Part shown: piece after piece, positions 17,676 to 26,375 of the stretch
Layout of the letters: every line of letters begins with the position of its first letter
How positions within the stretch are numbered: position 1 is the first letter of the stretch
NCBI GenBank assembly: GCA_902620585.1
Contig: CACNJC010000008.1
Location: 1 to 56,775 of the forward strand
Reading direction: 5' to 3'
Source of the DNA: an uncultured Pelagibacteraceae bacterium
GTDB lineage: Bacteria > Pseudomonadota > Alphaproteobacteria > Pelagibacterales > Pelagibacteraceae
DNA: 56,775 bases
Notes under the pieces: generated by a model
What the model was told of the DNA's origin: nothing
Databases searched by the model: none
Seen by the model: the letters and a program-made list of their open reading frames with translations, nothing else
Program-made: the position numbers and the translations under genes

Positions 17676-18842
17676 TTATTTTATATGTAATTCTCTAGAT
17701 AAATTGCAGAATAATTCAGAACCTGTTTCTGTAACTCTCACTGCTTCGCTGGCTTCTACACCCCAATCGCCAAATTGCATTACTGCTATCATGTGAAAAG
17801 TAACGTTAGGTTGTAAAATTGTTTTGTCGCCTTTTAATATATTAAATGTTTGCTCTCCCCAATCAGGTGGGTAACCAATACCTATTGAATATCCTGTTCT
17901 CGATTCTTTTTTGATATTATATTTATCTAAAATACCCCAAAATTTTTGTGCAATATCATCAACTGTATTACCAGGTTTAGTTGCTGAGATCCCAGTATCC
18001 AATGCTTCATTGGTTGCTTTCATAGTATCAATTTTTTTTTGATCTTTTTCTCCTAATAAAACTGTACGAGCCATAGGACAATGGTATCTTTTATATGAGC
18101 CTGCTATTTCGATAATTGTTGCCTCTCCAGAAACAAATTCTTCATCTGTATGGGTTAAATGAGAAGCGGAAGTTCCCTTTCCAGTCGGTAATAAAGTTGC
18201 AATACTTGGATAGTCTCCTCCAAATTCTTTTGTTCCATTAAATAAAGCCTTTTGAATTTGAGCTACAGCATCACATTGCCTAACGCCAGGGTTTATACTT
18301 TTGAATGCTGTTTTCATTCCGCTTTCAACTATACGGGCAGCAGATTGCATTAATTTAATTTCTGCATTTGATTTTACAACTCTTACCCAGTTAACTAATC
18401 TTTCAGCGTCTTTTAATTTTGCATTAGGTAAACCTTTCTTAATGGTCTCATAACAAAAAGCAGTAAAATAATGACTGTCCATCTCTAAACCGATATTTAG
18501 GTTGCCCCATTTTCTTTTTTTAATTATTTCAGTCAAATACTGGTAAGGATGTAATGGCCAAGTATGTATATACTTTTCATCGTATTCAATAATGTTTTCG
18601 TCTTTAAGATAAGTTTTAATATATGCTCCTCCACCATCTTGAGCTCTAACAAAACAAATTGGTTCATCCTCATTAATATGAACCAAAACACATTGAGCAT
18701 AATAGAAAGACCAGGCGTCGTAACCAGTTAGATAGTTCATATTGGCCGGATCTTGAGACACTAGAAGATCAATACCTTTTTTTTGCATGCTGATCTTGAC
18801 TTTTTTTAGACGTTCTTTGAATTCTTTTTTTTCAAAAAGCAT
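17676..18842 (-). CDS. doeA: Ectoine hydrolase-like M24-family protein
   Basis: A 388-residue pita-bread fold protein close to DoeA/EutD, which opens the ectoine ring to N-alpha-acetyl-diaminobutyrate. Features shared with DoeA, by recollection of that family: MNYLTGYDAWSFYYAQCVL near residue 36, EIAGSYKRYHCPMARTV and GYPPDWGEQT. The aspartate metal ligands of true prolidases are not present (EIAGS and HCPMA stand in their place), which argues for a metal-independent creatinase/ectoine hydrolase-type enzyme and against an Xaa-Pro peptidase. It begins directly after the eutA stop with no gap. Other amidohydrolase activities remain possible. Confidence 0.78.
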   Translation of the reverse strand: MLFEKKEFKERLKKVKISMQKKGIDLLVSQDPANMNYLTGYDAWSFYYAQCVLVHINEDEPICFVRAQDGGGAYIKTYLKDENIIEYDEKYIHTWPLHPYQYLTEIIKKRKWGNLNIGLEMDSHYFTAFCYETIKKGLPNAKLKDAERLVNWVRVVKSNAEIKLMQSAARIVESGMKTAFKSINPGVRQCDAVAQIQKALFNGTKEFGGDYPSIATLLPTGKGTSASHLTHTDEEFVSGEATIIEIAGSYKRYHCPMARTVLLGEKDQKKIDTMKATNEALDTGISATKPGNTVDDIAQKFWGILDKYNIKKESRTGYSIGIGYPPDWGEQTFNILKGDKTILQPNVTFHMIAVMQFGDWGVEASEAVRVTETGSELFCNLSRELHIK

Positions 18843-19592
18843 TTATTTCTCTAAAAGTTTTCCGTATCCTTTTACTGGAGATTGATACCCTACTGATCTT
18901 AACGTATCCCATATTAAAGTTTGATTACTAGATAATACTGGTTTTTGTAATTTTTCTTCTAACTTATCAAGGATATTTAGCACTGGTAATGCTGTACAGG
19001 AAATAAACAAAGCATCTGCATCTTTCATTTCTAATTTTGATGAGATATCTAAAATATAATTTGGATCTACATTAGCAAATTCAGAATCTAAATTTAAATT
19101 TAGACTAGCAAATGATGAAACTTCAATGTTTTTTTTGATAAAATAATCTAATATCGTTTTATTTACAGCATCAGGATATGGTGTAAATAAAGCAATATTT
19201 TTAATATTCATTTGTTTAAAAGCTTTAATTGCTGAAGTTACCGGTGTAGTTACATAACAATTCTTTTTGGCTAACAATATTTTTTCTTTTACTTTATTTT
19301 CTCCAATTGCAATAGTGCCTGACGTGCAGCCATAAGCAATAGTATTAATTCTTTCTTCAGGCAATATTTTGTTTGTAACTGACTCAAGATCTTTTTCCAT
19401 TTTTAATAAATTTTCTTTTGTTAATGGATTTTGGTTGTGAATACGATTTACAAAGATATCTAAAGGTAAGTTTTTACAAATTGTATTGAAATCACCTTCA
19501 ATTGTTTGATCGGTGGATAAAGCAATTAAGCCAACTTTGGGTTTATTCTTATTTTTAAATTTACTATCAATGTGTTTAATAGATAAAGTCAT
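18843..19592 (-). CDS. eutA: EutA-like Asp/Glu racemase-superfamily protein (ectoine utilisation)
   Basis: A 249-residue member of the maleate isomerase/arylmalonate decarboxylase group. Two catalytic cysteines are in their usual settings: AYGCTSGT (Cys89) and FISCTALP (Cys199), followed by SSNQTLIW. VGLIALSTDQTIEGDF at 20-35 is typical of EutA. In ectoine degraders this gene sits next to doeA/eutD, as here; its precise reaction is not well defined, with isomerase or racemase action on an intermediate proposed. It is the first gene of the unit that runs on into the transporter genes. Confidence 0.75.
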   Translation of the reverse strand: MTLSIKHIDSKFKNKNKPKVGLIALSTDQTIEGDFNTICKNLPLDIFVNRIHNQNPLTKENLLKMEKDLESVTNKILPEERINTIAYGCTSGTIAIGENKVKEKILLAKKNCYVTTPVTSAIKAFKQMNIKNIALFTPYPDAVNKTILDYFIKKNIEVSSFASLNLNLDSEFANVDPNYILDISSKLEMKDADALFISCTALPVLNILDKLEEKLQKPVLSSNQTLIWDTLRSVGYQSPVKGYGKLLEK

Positions 19593-19645
19593 TATCTTAA
19601 TATACTGTAATATTCTTCTAAGATAAGACTAATTAAGTTGTTATT

Positions 19646-20044
19646 TTACTTGGTTTTACACTTTTTGCACAAACCAAAAAATTCTAAATTGAATCTTCTA
19701 AACTTCATACCTTTTTTGTGATTAAATTTAGATAAATATTTTGAAAGCTTTGTGTCGCTTATTTCATCTACTATTTCACAACTTTCACATATTGAAAAAG
19801 CGGTAGCTTTTGAAACTTCACAATTAGAATTTTTACAAGCAACAAAAGCATTTTTACTTTCAATTTTATGAATTTTTCCAGCTTCTATTAATTTATCAAG
19901 AGCTCTGTAAATTTGTTGAGGTGCATTTATACCTTTTTTTTGAACATTAAATAAAATTGAATACGCTTTTAATGGTCCTTTAGCTTTTTCAATAATATCA
20001 AGTACTATTTGTTGGTTTTTAGAGAATGTTTGTGTTTGAGCCAT
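19646..20044 (-). CDS. zur: Zinc uptake regulator, Fur family
   Basis: 132 residues with a winged-helix N-terminal half and a short metal-binding C-terminal half. The cysteine pattern Cys70, Cys75, Cys86-x2-Cys89 and Cys126-x2-Cys129, with His59 and His109, fits the structural and sensory zinc sites of Zur. Its place as third gene of znuC-znuB-zur, opposite znuA, makes zinc the likely metal. It should bind the GTTATATTATAAC boxes at 21644-21673 when zinc-loaded and so repress its own operon. Confidence 0.9.
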   Translation of the reverse strand: MAQTQTFSKNQQIVLDIIEKAKGPLKAYSILFNVQKKGINAPQQIYRALDKLIEAGKIHKIESKNAFVACKNSNCEVSKATAFSICESCEIVDEISDTKLSKYLSKFNHKKGMKFRRFNLEFFGLCKKCKTK

Positions 20045-20066
20045 AGTTAAATTTACCGATTCATAT

Positions 20067-20870
20067 TTATTTTTTCAATTCAGAAAATTTCTGGGTCTTA
20101 ATAAGTGTTATTAAAAAAAGTATTAAAGCAGCAGTTATAATTGATGGGCCTGATGCAGTATTAAATTTTAAAGAAGAAAATAATCCTATTAGAACTGATA
20201 GCAGTCCTCCGATTATTGAGAAAATAACCATTTGTTTTGGATTATTTGAAATGTTTCTTGCTAAAGCTGCTGGAATAATAAGCATACCTGTTATTAAAAG
20301 AAGACCAACTATTTTTATTGAAATAGCTATTATTGCTGCCATTAATATTGTGAATAATGCGTTGTACCTATCAGGATTCATGCCTTCAGCTTTTGCTAAA
20401 TCATAATTAATTGTTGATGCAAATAAAGGTTTCCAAATAAATTTTAAGATTATAAGAATAAAAGCTCCACCAACCCAAATGAATAATAAGTCCGTTTGAT
20501 TGACTGCTAGTATATCTCCAAATAATAATCCCATTACATCAAATCTAATTGTTGTTAAAAAACCTATAATAACTAAACCTATTGCTAATGAAGAGTGTGC
20601 TAGTAAACCTAATAAGGCATCATTTGGTAAATTTGTTTTTGTTTGTAATTGAAGGAGAAAAATTGCTAAAACTGCTGATATCAAAAAAACCGATAAAGCA
20701 ATATTAAGTTCAAATACTAAAGCCATTGTTACGCCAAGTAATGCTGAGTGTGCAAGTGTGCCTGCAAAAAAAGATAGTCGTCTCCAAATAACAAAGCATC
20801 CTAATGGACCTGTTATTAGTGCTATTCCAACACCAGCAAGCAAGGCTCTTATAAAAAAATCATCAAGCAT
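20067..20870 (-). CDS. znuB: Zinc ABC transporter permease
   Basis: A 267-residue inner-membrane permease of the ABC-3 metal family with about eight hydrophobic helices. It carries ALLGVTMAL-type and DALLGLLAHSSLAIGL segments and the cytoplasmic-loop block NYDLAKAEGMNPDRYN, which is characteristic of ZnuB/ZurM. Only 1 base separates it from znuC, and zur follows 22 bases downstream. Confidence 0.93.
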   Translation of the reverse strand: MLDDFFIRALLAGVGIALITGPLGCFVIWRRLSFFAGTLAHSALLGVTMALVFELNIALSVFLISAVLAIFLLQLQTKTNLPNDALLGLLAHSSLAIGLVIIGFLTTIRFDVMGLLFGDILAVNQTDLLFIWVGGAFILIILKFIWKPLFASTINYDLAKAEGMNPDRYNALFTILMAAIIAISIKIVGLLLITGMLIIPAALARNISNNPKQMVIFSIIGGLLSVLIGLFSSLKFNTASGPSIITAALILFLITLIKTQKFSELKK

Positions 20871-20871
20871 A

Positions 20872-21618
20872 TTATTTATGATCTATCGTTCCATCCTGTG
20901 AGTGAGTATGATCGTGTTTATGTTCGTAAAGAGATAATATATTAGATGCCCTATCTCCAAATAACTCTCTATACTTGTTATCTTGCACAACTTTATGAGG
21001 TGTCCCTGAACAACAAACATGTCCATTTAAACAGATTACAAAATCAGTTGCTGACATGACTACGTGTAAATCATGTGAAATTAAAAGAATTCCACATTTC
21101 ATTTTCTCTGAGATCTCTTTAATTAATTTGTATAATTCAATTTCTCCTTTAAAATCTACTCCTTGAACTGGTTCATCTAGCACTAAAAGTTCCGGTTGTT
21201 TAGAAATAGCTCTTGCAATTAAAACTCTTTGAAACTCTCCTCCGGATAAATTACTTAAACTTTTATCTTTTAAATGTTCAACACCTGTTAAATTTAAAGC
21301 AGTATTAATTTCATCTTGGGTTAATTCTTCTGTCAAAGTCATAAAATCCAATACTCTAATTGGTAGGGTCCAATCTATTGAAATTTTTTGAGGTACATAC
21401 CCTATTTTGTCAGTATATGTTTTAACTTTACCATCTATCTTTTTATAAATACCAAGAGCAATCTTGGCCGTAGTTGATTTTCCAGAACCATTTGGACCAA
21501 TTAGTGTAACTATTTCTCCTTGTCTAACCTCTAAAGAAACACCTTTTACTAAAGATTTTCCATTTATTGAAATCCCTACATTCTCAACTTTGAGTAGTAT
21601 CTTTTTATTATCATGCAT
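20872..21618 (-). CDS. znuC: Zinc ABC transporter ATPase
   Basis: A 248-residue ATPase: Walker A GPNGSGKST, a Q-loop at KIGYVPQK, signature LSGGEFQRV, Walker B LLVLDEPVQGVD and the switch His in LLISHDLHVV. The C-terminal tail is rich in histidine (EHKHDHTHSQ), common in ZnuC. The ATG has an AAGGA ribosome site about 8 bases upstream, and the promoter must overlap the Zur boxes because only 58 bases separate it from znuA. Confidence 0.94.
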   Translation of the reverse strand: MHDNKKILLKVENVGISINGKSLVKGVSLEVRQGEIVTLIGPNGSGKSTTAKIALGIYKKIDGKVKTYTDKIGYVPQKISIDWTLPIRVLDFMTLTEELTQDEINTALNLTGVEHLKDKSLSNLSGGEFQRVLIARAISKQPELLVLDEPVQGVDFKGEIELYKLIKEISEKMKCGILLISHDLHVVMSATDFVICLNGHVCCSGTPHKVVQDNKYRELFGDRASNILSLYEHKHDHTHSQDGTIDHK

Positions 21619-21643
21619 AATTATATTCCTTGACCTTAAATAT

Positions 21644-21656
21644 GTTATATTATAAC
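21644..21656. promoter_or_regulatory. Zur operator 1
   Basis: GTTATATTATAAC is a perfect 6-1-6 palindrome matching the core of the E. coli Zur box (GTTATAWTATAAC). Read on the minus strand it contains TATAAT, a consensus -10 hexamer for znuC. A Zur dimer here would block transcription in both directions. Confidence 0.85.
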
Positions 21657-21660
21657 AAAC

Positions 21661-21673
21661 GTTATATTATAAC
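21661..21673. promoter_or_regulatory. Zur operator 2
   Basis: An identical copy of GTTATATTATAAC, 17 bases centre to centre from operator 1, and only 3 bases before the znuA ATG. It occupies the place where a ribosome site for znuA would be; no Shine-Dalgarno sequence is visible there. Confidence 0.85.
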
Positions 21674-21676
21674 ACT

Positions 21677-22717
21677 ATGATAAACAAATTTTTAAAGCTT
21701 ACAATTACTTTATTTTTTACATTTGCTATAAATTTTTCTGCTAATGCAGACATAAAAGTTGTAGCCTCTGTAAAACCTATACATTCATTAGCAAGTTATT
21801 TGATGGATGGAGTGGGTAAACCAGATTTAATTGTAGATGGATATAATTCCCCACATGGATTTGCGTTAAAACCATCACACGCTAAAATGTTGCAAAATGC
21901 TGACTTAATATTTTGGGTTGGTGAAGACTTGGAAAGTTTTCTAGAAAAACCATTAAAATCAATAGCAAAAAAAGCTGAAAAAATAGAATTAATAGAAATC
22001 AAGGGATTAAATAAATTGAAATTTAGAGAAAGAAACATATTTGATGGACATGATGATCATGGACATGATGAACATAAAGAAGATGAGCATAAAGAGCATG
22101 GTCATAAAGAAGATAAACATGACGATCATGGACATGACGAACATAAAGAAGATGAGCATAAAGAGCATGGTCATAAAGAAGATAAACATGATGACCATCA
22201 TGAGCATGCTCATGGTGAACATGATCCACATATTTGGCTTGATCCAATGAACGCAAAAGTAATTTTAAGTGAGATGGCAGAACATCTAATTGAAAACGAT
22301 CAAGAAAATGCATCGAAATATAAAGCTAATTTAAAAAAAGCTCACAAAGATTTAGACAAACTTACAAAAAAAGTAAAATCTGAGTTAAATAAAGATTTTA
22401 AATCAATTGTTTTTCATGACGCCTATCAATATTTTGAAAAAAGATTTGGTGTAAATATCTTAGGTGCTTTTACAGTAAATACAGATGTATTACCTGGTGC
22501 AGAGCAATTATCTGAGATTAGAGAAGTAATTGAACATGAAAAAGTAAGTTGCGTGTTTTCTGAACCTCAATTTAACCCTGATATAATTAAAGCAGTAGCA
22601 AAAGATACTAATATTAAGACTGGAGTTATAGATCCTTTAGGAGCAACTCTAAATCCAGGAAAAACTTTATATTTTGATTTAATCAGTAATATGTCTAAAT
22701 CTTTTAAAGGTTGCTAA
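21677..22717 (+). CDS. znuA: Periplasmic zinc-binding protein
   Basis: A 346-residue cluster A-I metal-binding protein. It has a signal peptide (cleavage after about NFSANA), the first zinc His in SVKPIHSL, a second His in HDPHIWLDP, a third in FHDAYQYF and a final Asp in GVIDPLG. Between about residues 119 and 181 lies a long His/Asp/Glu loop that fetches zinc ions. That loop contains a 23-residue unit repeated twice in tandem. The gene faces znuCB-zur across two Zur boxes. It is intact; the ligand is zinc by operon context. Confidence 0.94.
   Translation: MINKFLKLTITLFFTFAINFSANADIKVVASVKPIHSLASYLMDGVGKPDLIVDGYNSPHGFALKPSHAKMLQNADLIFWVGEDLESFLEKPLKSIAKKAEKIELIEIKGLNKLKFRERNIFDGHDDHGHDEHKEDEHKEHGHKEDKHDDHGHDEHKEDEHKEHGHKEDKHDDHHEHAHGEHDPHIWLDPMNAKVILSEMAEHLIENDQENASKYKANLKKAHKDLDKLTKKVKSELNKDFKSIVFHDAYQYFEKRFGVNILGAFTVNTDVLPGAEQLSEIREVIEHEKVSCVFSEPQFNPDIIKAVAKDTNIKTGVIDPLGATLNPGKTLYFDLISNMSKSFKGC
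22052..22189 (+). repeat. Two tandem 69-bp repeats in the histidine-rich loop of znuA
   Basis: Copy 1 is 22052-22120 and copy 2 is 22121-22189. They differ at only two bases, both silent (GAT to GAC). Each codes for 23 residues with seven histidines. The near identity points to a recent in-frame duplication. Confidence 0.95.
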
Positions 22718-22759
22718 GAATATTTCAAATAAAAATTTTAATTAAAAATAATTTTAACA

Positions 22760-23980
22760 TTAAATAAAATTTTTGTTATCTTCATTAATTGCTTCTTTAA
22801 GTCTTTTTAAATAATCGGGTATAGCACTTTTAACTCTGCTCCATGTGGGTATGAATGGAGTGTCCATAGGACTTTTTAAAAAAGAGTCACCAGCCTTTAT
22901 TATGTTTAAAGCAAATAATTCAACTGTTTTTTCCTCAGTATGAGAATCAAATTTAAAACCATTCATTTCAGCATCACTTCTATAAATATCGATTAAATCT
23001 AATGCATATCGGTAATATGTAGCTTTTAATGATCTAAAATATTCAGGGCTAAATGTATTTCCTTGTGTTGCTAGTTTTCTTATTAATGTTTTGATTATAT
23101 CTAAAGACATCCTTGATAAACCTTTGTTTTCGTTATCTAATGATAAGTCCTGATGTTTATGATCATATTTATCTGCTAAATCGACCTGGCAAATATTTTG
23201 AGGAGAAAAATTTCTTTGCATTTCTGATAGAATACCTACTTCAATACCCCAGTCAGAAGATATTCTCAGCTCTGGTAAAACGTTTCTTCTAAAGGAAAAC
23301 TCTCCTGCAAGAGGATATTTAAATGATTTCATAAAATCTAAATAATCACTTCTTCCAATAGTTTTTTCTAAAGCATTCAATAAAGGAAATACTAGTAATC
23401 TTGCAACTCTACCATTCATTTTTCCGTTAGATATTCTTGGATAATATCCCTTACAAAACTCAAAATTAAAAAAAGGATTTACAACAGGATAAAATAACTT
23501 TGCTAACATTCTCCTGTCATAAGTTTTAATATCACAATCGTGAAGAGCAACAGATCTAGCTTCATCTCGTGCTATACACATACCAAGACAATACCAAACA
23601 TTTCTTCCCTTTCCCATTTCACTCGGTGCTAAACCTTTTTCTTTAAGTTCTTCATGTAATTTTTTTAATCTAGGTCCATCATTCCATAAAATTGTAAAAG
23701 GTGTCTTTAATTTTTTAAAAAATTTCCAAGCTTTAACAGCTTCAGCTTTTGAAGCCTTATCTAAACCAACAATAATATGATTCAGATATTTTGTTTCACC
23801 AATCTGTTTTACGATATTAGGTAAAGCATCTCCTTTTAACTCAGAATATAAGCTTGGTAAAATTAATTCCATTTTTCTTTCTTTAGAAAATTTTACTAAT
23901 TCTTTTTCTATATCAGCTGTAGTTTTAGTTCCAAAATCGTGGAGATTTGAAATTATTCCATTTTGAGAAAAATCACCCAT
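22760..23980 (-). CDS. gpgS: Glucosyl-3-phosphoglycerate synthase (GT81-like)
   Basis: About 406 residues of a GT-A glycosyltransferase resembling GpgS, which joins glucose from an NDP-glucose to 3-phosphoglycerate, the first step to the compatible solute glucosylglycerate. Visible are LPSLYSEL, IIVGLDKAS, GKGRNVWYCLGM and the metal-binding HDCDIKTY, with YPLAGEFSF and SSDWGIEVGIL later; these fit this family as I know it. I start at the ATG at 23980, with an AAAAGGA ribosome site about 13 bases upstream; the open frame could extend 20 codons further but that would run into the phosphatase gene. The neighbouring phosphatase supports the two-step pathway. Mannosyl-3-phosphoglycerate synthesis is the alternative. 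Confidence 0.8.
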   Translation of the reverse strand: MGDFSQNGIISNLHDFGTKTTADIEKELVKFSKERKMELILPSLYSELKGDALPNIVKQIGETKYLNHIIVGLDKASKAEAVKAWKFFKKLKTPFTILWNDGPRLKKLHEELKEKGLAPSEMGKGRNVWYCLGMCIARDEARSVALHDCDIKTYDRRMLAKLFYPVVNPFFNFEFCKGYYPRISNGKMNGRVARLLVFPLLNALEKTIGRSDYLDFMKSFKYPLAGEFSFRRNVLPELRISSDWGIEVGILSEMQRNFSPQNICQVDLADKYDHKHQDLSLDNENKGLSRMSLDIIKTLIRKLATQGNTFSPEYFRSLKATYYRYALDLIDIYRSDAEMNGFKFDSHTEEKTVELFALNIIKAGDSFLKSPMDTPFIPTWSRVKSAIPDYLKRLKEAINEDNKNFI

Positions 23981-24000
23981 AATAAAATTTATTCCTTTTA

Positions 24001-24798
24001 TTAAATTTTTTCTAGTGCCAATTTGACAATCTCTACCCACCCTTCTGGTGCAGCTTGTTTTGATATTATCAAATTTTTAATTTGTAGGTTTTTACTTAAA
24101 AACTTGTCATTTTTTACTAAACAAGGAATATCTGAATTTTGAAGCATCTCTATATCATTATGATTGTCACCCACTGCTATAGTTCTTGGCTTACATTTAA
24201 ATTTAGTTTCAAGCATTTGAGTTATTTTTTTCATGGCGTCAGCTTTATTTATTCTATCACCTAAATTTATAACTCTTCCCCCGTCTTTAAAATCTAAACC
24301 ATTTTTTAATAATATATTTTTTAAACTTAATTTTTCTTCATTATTTCCCTCAAATATTATGGGTATTGTACATGATCTCTTATAAACTTGTTTAAGTTTA
24401 TTTTCAGGTAAACCAAAAATTTTAGTTTGTTCCAACATTGTAAGACTTGAAATTACCTTGCATTTTGATTTTAAATCTTGATTTATATTTTTATCGAAAA
24501 TATTTTGAATTTCATGAATATTTTTAGCTAGCATAATTTTCTCTGGGAATTCGTTACTTAAAAAATTTAGATTATGAATAATTGATCCATTTTCACTGAT
24601 AAAAGGAAATTGAAAATTAGCTTCGTAATTAAATTCTATTATTTCATCCTCAGTTTTACTTGAATTTGGTATAATTATTATATTTCTTTTTTTAAGCTCT
24701 TTTAGAAAAGTTTTAATACTGTCGAATTTAAAAGTATCTCTATTTAAAAGTGTTCCGTCAAGATCAGTAAATATTAAAATGGATGAATTTGAATACAT
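24001..24798 (-). CDS. Glucosyl/mannosyl-3-phosphoglycerate phosphatase (HAD-IIB)
   Basis: A 265-residue Cof-type HAD phosphatase. Motif I is FTDLDGTLL (nucleophile Asp12), SSKTEDEI is motif II, a Lys in RINKADAMKK is motif III, and GDNHNDIEML is motif IV. Its type (the YedP/MpgP group) and position 20 bases upstream of gpgS indicate that it removes the phosphate from glucosyl-3-phosphoglycerate to give glucosylglycerate. Whether it prefers the glucosyl or mannosyl form cannot be told from sequence. Confidence 0.8.
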   Translation of the reverse strand: MYSNSSILIFTDLDGTLLNRDTFKFDSIKTFLKELKKRNIIIIPNSSKTEDEIIEFNYEANFQFPFISENGSIIHNLNFLSNEFPEKIMLAKNIHEIQNIFDKNINQDLKSKCKVISSLTMLEQTKIFGLPENKLKQVYKRSCTIPIIFEGNNEEKLSLKNILLKNGLDFKDGGRVINLGDRINKADAMKKITQMLETKFKCKPRTIAVGDNHNDIEMLQNSDIPCLVKNDKFLSKNLQIKNLIISKQAAPEGWVEIVKLALEKI

Positions 24799-24827
24799 CC
24801 TAACATTTTAACACAAAAATGGTAAGA

Positions 24828-26288
24828 CTAAACTTCTATTACTAAAGTATCTTTTGAACCACCACCTTGTGAACTATTAACTATAGTGCTTCCTTTTCGA
24901 AGTGCTACTCTAGTCAGGCCACCAGTTGTTACCCATGAAGTTTTGCCACTAAGAACAAACGGTCTTAAATCAAGATGTCTTGGTTCGATTGAGTTTTCTG
25001 AAATTGTAGGAGTTGTTGACAAAACTTCAAGTGGTTGAGCAATATAACCTTTTGGATCTTTACTAATTTTTTTTATAAAATCGTTTTTTTCTTTTATTGA
25101 AGCTTTGGGTCCTATCATAATACCATTACCTCCAGATCCGTTTGTTGGTTTTATTACAAGTTTTGAGATATTCTCTAGTACATGCTCTCTTTCTAATTTG
25201 TTTCTACATAAAAAAGTTTCGACTTGATTTATTTTTGGTTCCTCACTCAAATAAAATTTTATCATTTTACCAACATATGAATATATAGCTTTATCGTCTG
25301 CAATCCCTGTTCCAGGAGCATTGACTATTCCAACATTTCCTTTAATCCAAGATTTGAAGAGACCTGCAACACCCAAAAGTGATTTTTTGTAAAAAACTTT
25401 AGGATCTAGAAAATTATCATCTATTCTTCTATAAATACAATCTACCTTTAGAGGACCTTTAACAGTTTTCATGTAAACAAAATCTTTTTCTACAAATAAA
25501 TCTTTACCTTCAACTAAAGCTATGCCCATTTGATCAGCTAAAAATTCATGTTCAAAATAAGCAGAATTATACACACCTGGTGTAAGTAAAACCATGTGAG
25601 GATTTTTAGTTTTTTTTGGTACACATTCCTGCATACAACTATAAAGTCTATTTGGATATTGATGAATGGAAGATACCTTGTGTCTTGTAAATAGTTCCGG
25701 AAAAACATCTCTCATCACCATACGATTTTCAAGCATATAAGATACGCCAGATGGTACTCTAAGATTATCCTCTAAGACTAAAAATTCTCCATCTTTATTT
25801 TTAATTAAGTCAACGCCCGATATATTAGACCAAGCTTTGTGCTTAGGTGAAAATCCTTCACATTGTTTCAAATAATAAGGAGATTTGAAAATCAATTCTT
25901 CAGGAATTAATTTTTCCTTAAAAATTTTTTTTTCATTATAGACATCATCTATGAAAAGATTAAGTGCCTTTACCCTTTGTAATAATCCTTTTGAAATTTT
26001 ATTCCATTCTTTTTTTTCTATTATTCTTGGAATGATATCTAAAGGCCATTTTTTTTCATCTTGTCTTTTGTCTGCAGAATAAACTTTAAAATTTATACCT
26101 CTAGCATTAATAGTGCTTTGACAGTTTTTCTCAATCTCATTTAATTTTTTTATTCCGTATCTTTCTAAGATACCTGATATAGTTTTAGCTTGTTTTCTAA
26201 GCTTATTATCTAAGTTAAAATACTCATCATACGACTTGCTAGGGTTATATTTTTTCCATATATCAACCATTATAAAATTATTTATCAT
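24828..26288 (-). CDS. Circularly permuted ATP-grasp protein (Anbu-associated)
   Basis: A 486-residue protein of the circularly permuted type 2 ATP-grasp family. Key blocks are LVLEDNLRVPSGVSYMLENR, APGTGIADDKAIY, LVIKPTNGSGGNGIMIGP and a C-terminal LDLRPFVLSG. Members are predicted ATP-dependent carboxylate-amine ligases, usually encoded with the proteasome-like Anbu, an alpha-E helical protein and a transglutaminase; only Anbu is present here. It precedes the glucosylglycerate genes by 29 bases on the same strand. Start is uncertain between 26288 and 26270 (MVDIWKKYNP); neither has a strong ribosome site. The substrate is unknown. Confidence 0.82.
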   Translation of the reverse strand: MINNFIMVDIWKKYNPSKSYDEYFNLDNKLRKQAKTISGILERYGIKKLNEIEKNCQSTINARGINFKVYSADKRQDEKKWPLDIIPRIIEKKEWNKISKGLLQRVKALNLFIDDVYNEKKIFKEKLIPEELIFKSPYYLKQCEGFSPKHKAWSNISGVDLIKNKDGEFLVLEDNLRVPSGVSYMLENRMVMRDVFPELFTRHKVSSIHQYPNRLYSCMQECVPKKTKNPHMVLLTPGVYNSAYFEHEFLADQMGIALVEGKDLFVEKDFVYMKTVKGPLKVDCIYRRIDDNFLDPKVFYKKSLLGVAGLFKSWIKGNVGIVNAPGTGIADDKAIYSYVGKMIKFYLSEEPKINQVETFLCRNKLEREHVLENISKLVIKPTNGSGGNGIMIGPKASIKEKNDFIKKISKDPKGYIAQPLEVLSTTPTISENSIEPRHLDLRPFVLSGKTSWVTTGGLTRVALRKGSTIVNSSQGGGSKDTLVIEV

Positions 26289-26375
26289 TTAGATGATTAA
26301 TCAAATGCAAGAAATAGATGTCTGGCATGTCTAATTTAGATTATTTATGATAGATTAAATATTTTAACATTAAAA

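Noticed and set aside
17676-18842. Plain Xaa-Pro aminopeptidase
   Set aside because: The prolidase metal ligands are replaced and the eutA neighbour points to the ectoine hydrolase branch.
22052-22189. Possible CRISPR-like repeat
   Set aside because: There are only two adjoining in-frame copies without spacers, and they are part of the znuA coding sequence.
22007-22313. Several extra open frames on both strands over the histidine loop of znuA
   Set aside because: They are low-complexity by-products (Met/Ile- or His/Tyr-rich) of the tandem CAT/GAT codons in znuA, with no ribosome sites.
22718-22759. Terminator between znuA and gpgS
   Set aside because: The gap is nearly pure A/T and shows no stem strong enough to call.
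23981-24040. Upstream 20-codon extension of gpgS
   Set aside because: It would overlap the phosphatase gene by 40 bases and has no ribosome site, while the ATG at 23980 has AAAAGGA upstream.
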